Shown: in pieces, positions 5,002-6,380 of the stretch
How the letters are laid out: each line of letters opens with the position of its first letter
How positions within the stretch are numbered: position 1 is the first letter of the stretch
DNA from: Lysobacterales bacterium
GTDB lineage: Bacteria > Pseudomonadota > Gammaproteobacteria > Xanthomonadales > SZUA-36
Assembly (NCBI GenBank): GCA_030637665.1
Contig: DAOWGA010000309.1
Location: 1-6,380 of the forward strand
Direction: 5' to 3'
Length of the DNA stretch: 6,380 nt
Notes under the pieces: model-generated
What the model was told of the DNA's origin: nothing
The model's input: the letters and a program-made list of their open reading frames with translations, nothing else
The model's database searches: none
Position numbers and translations under genes: made by a program

Positions 5002-5695
5002 CGATGAAGCGCCGGCCAGGGATCGCTTGCGCCGCATGGTGGAAGCGCTACCCGGCTTTGAAGTGGCCGGGGAAGCTCGTGGCGCCAATGAGGCGCTGGA
5101 GCAAATCAACCTGCTGAAACCGGATGTCCTCCTGCTGGATATTTCCATGCCGGGCATGAGCGGAATGAGCCTGGCCCGTGTCTTGCAGGAAGGCGGCGCT
5201 TCACCGGCTGTCATTTTCTGCACGGCTTACCAGGACCAGGCGCTGGAAGCTTTCGAGCGGGAGGCGGTTGACTACCTGGTCAAGCCGGTTCGCACGGAAC
5301 GGCTGGAACAATCCCTGGAGAAAGCAAAACGCTACCTGGGTGATACGCGGAAGCAGGAAGCTGAACATTTCCTGCGCTCAACCGTGGGGGGCAAAGTCGT
5401 CCTGACCCCCATTCAGCGCGTGATCTGCCTTGTCGCAGAAGACAAGTACACTACCGTTTTACACGAGGTCGGGGAAACAGTGATCGATGAATCGCTGACC
5501 GAACTCGAACAGCGTTTCCCGGAGCTTTTTTTCCGGGTGCATCGAAATGCACTCGTTTCCCGCAAGCACATCCGTGGCCTGGAACGGACATCTGAGGGGC
5601 ACACGCTGGTGTCTCTCAGCGGCACTGAGCGAAAGCCCGAAGTGAGCAGGCGGAATGTTTCCGCCCTGCGCAAATTACTGAGCCAGCTCTCATGA
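4979..5695 (+). CDS. algR: LytTR-family response regulator AlgR
   Basis: DNA-binding response regulator paired with the upstream kinase. The 238 residues comprise an N-terminal receiver domain (about 1-120) and a C-terminal LytTR DNA-binding domain (about 135-238). Receiver landmarks are the acidic pair D8/D9 in LIIDDE, phosphoacceptor D54 in LLLDISMPGMSG, T82 in FCTAYQD and K102 in YLVKPVR; all are present, so phosphorylation should be possible. LytTR landmarks are IQRVICLVAEDKYTTV (145-160), FFRVHRNALVSRKHI (184-198) and EVSRRNVSALRKLL (221-234), which align closely with Pseudomonas AlgR. The ATG at 4979 starts exactly where AlgR-type receivers begin; a GTG at 4970 would add three residues. 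It begins inside algZ (23-base overlap) and ends with a 4-base ATGA overlap with hemC. Target genes cannot be deduced from this window. Confidence 0.95.
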   Translation: MLNILIIDDEAPARDRLRRMVEALPGFEVAGEARGANEALEQINLLKPDVLLLDISMPGMSGMSLARVLQEGGASPAVIFCTAYQDQALEAFEREAVDYLVKPVRTERLEQSLEKAKRYLGDTRKQEAEHFLRSTVGGKVVLTPIQRVICLVAEDKYTTVLHEVGETVIDESLTELEQRFPELFFRVHRNALVSRKHIRGLERTSEGHTLVSLSGTERKPEVSRRNVSALRKLLSQLS

Positions 5696-6380
5696 AAGAA
5701 AAACTGATAATTGCCACCCGAAAAAGCGAACTGGCCCTGTGGCAGGCAAATCATGTTGCCGGCTTACTCAGGAGCCGGCACGCCGGCCTGGAAGTTGAAC
5801 TGCTGCCGATGGTGACGCAGGGAGACATCATCCTGGATCGTCCGCTCGCTGAAATCGGCGGCAAGGGCCTGTTCCTGAAGGAGCTTGAACGCGCCCTGTT
5901 ACGGGAAGATGCCGATATCGTCGTGCATTCGATGAAAGACGTACCCATGGAGGAAGTCCCCGGCCTGTCCGTCGACGTCGTGCTGGAACGCGCAAACCCT
6001 TATGACGCCCTGCTCAGCAACACGGGCCTGGGCCTGGCGGAACTGCCTGCAGAATCCCGTGTTGGCACCAGCAGCCTGCGGCGGCAATGCCAGTTGAAAT
6101 CCATCCGCCCGGACCTGCAGGTGGCGGATCTGCGGGGTAATGTAAATACGCGAGTCCGTAAGCTGCAGGAGGGTGAATACGATGCCATCATCCTTGCCTG
6201 CGCAGGTCTGGAGCGCCTGGGTATGGATAATCTGATCACCGAGACATTGCGTCCCCCACAGTGGTTGCCCGCGGCAACGCAGGGCACCATCGGTGTGCAG
6301 GGCCGAAGTGGAGACAGTGAGGTCGCCAGCCTGATCCAGCCATTACTGGACCCGGAAACCGCACTCCGCACCACGGCCGA
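5692..6380 (+). CDS. hemC: Hydroxymethylbilane synthase (porphobilinogen deaminase) HemC, 3' end outside window
   Basis: Polymerises four porphobilinogen molecules into hydroxymethylbilane in the cytosol, a step of haem, sirohaem and cobalamin synthesis. The 229 visible residues cover domains 1 and 2 and the start of domain 3. Landmarks are IATRKSELALWQA (7-19), GGKGLFLKELERALL (56-70), catalytic D83 in HSMKDVP, substrate-binding arginines in VGTSSLRRQ (124-132) and ADLRGNVNTR (145-154), and ILACAGLERL (167-176). The cysteine that holds the dipyrromethane cofactor, near residue 240 in E. coli, lies beyond the edge. The usual PAxGQGxxGIE stretch reads PAATQGTIGVQGR (193-205), a departure at several normally conserved positions. 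The ATG overlaps the algR stop as ATGA, implying coupled translation. hemC directly after algR is the Pseudomonas arrangement; hemD would be expected next. Confidence 0.97.
   Translation, partial: MKEKLIIATRKSELALWQANHVAGLLRSRHAGLEVELLPMVTQGDIILDRPLAEIGGKGLFLKELERALLREDADIVVHSMKDVPMEEVPGLSVDVVLERANPYDALLSNTGLGLAELPAESRVGTSSLRRQCQLKSIRPDLQVADLRGNVNTRVRKLQEGEYDAIILACAGLERLGMDNLITETLRPPQWLPAATQGTIGVQGRSGDSEVASLIQPLLDPETALRTTA

Noticed and set aside
4237..5223. A 328-codon open frame antisense to algZ and the start of algR
   Set aside because: It lies opposite strongly motif-bearing genes, its translation has no recognisable domain and is rich in Arg, Gln and Pro as expected for an antisense shadow in GC-rich DNA, and no ribosome binding site stands out.

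Overview
The window is a compact, almost fully coding piece of a gammaproteobacterial chromosome, by eye in the high 50s % GC. It holds no mobile element, RNA gene or CRISPR array that I can see. The organism is inferred from gene content and order. An lptM/dapF/DUF484/xerC block and an algZ/algR/hemC block are each conserved in non-enteric Gammaproteobacteria, and in Pseudomonas they lie a modest distance apart. I cannot name a genus; an environmental or marine gammaproteobacterium is a reasonable guess.

Left arm, minus strand, read right to left from about 3140 down to 1: lptM (51-residue outer-membrane lipoprotein), a class I SAM-dependent methyltransferase of unknown substrate, dapF (diaminopimelate epimerase), a DUF484 protein, and xerC (tyrosine recombinase, 3' end cut by the window edge). 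The first four genes touch or overlap and look like one operon. A 75-base gap with a short stem-loop precedes the chosen xerC start. In Pseudomonas the slot between lptM and dapF holds lysA; here it holds the methyltransferase.

Centre, about 3141-3194: a 54-base divergent intergenic region (102 bases if the esterase uses its internal TTG start). It carries overlapping -10-like hexamers on the two strands and an A7 tract just upstream of lptM.

Right arm, plus strand: an alpha/beta-hydrolase carboxylesterase of the EstB/acyl-protein thioesterase group, algZ (LytS-type membrane histidine kinase), algR (REC-LytTR response regulator) and hemC (hydroxymethylbilane synthase, cut by the right edge). 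Junctions are a 4-base gap, a 23-base overlap and a 4-base ATGA overlap, so the arm is probably one transcript with coupled translation.

Functionally the left arm joins envelope biogenesis (LptM, meso-DAP for peptidoglycan and lysine) to chromosome-dimer resolution (XerC). The right arm joins a surface/virulence-type two-component regulator to the third step from 5-aminolevulinate to haem. I see no clearly new system. The points most worth a second look are the methyltransferase in the lysA slot, the esterase leading the algZR-hemC operon, uncertain starts on both sides of the divergent region, and small structured elements (a 16-bp palindrome, a stem-loop and a mini-ORF). No stretch over 300 bases lacks a gene.
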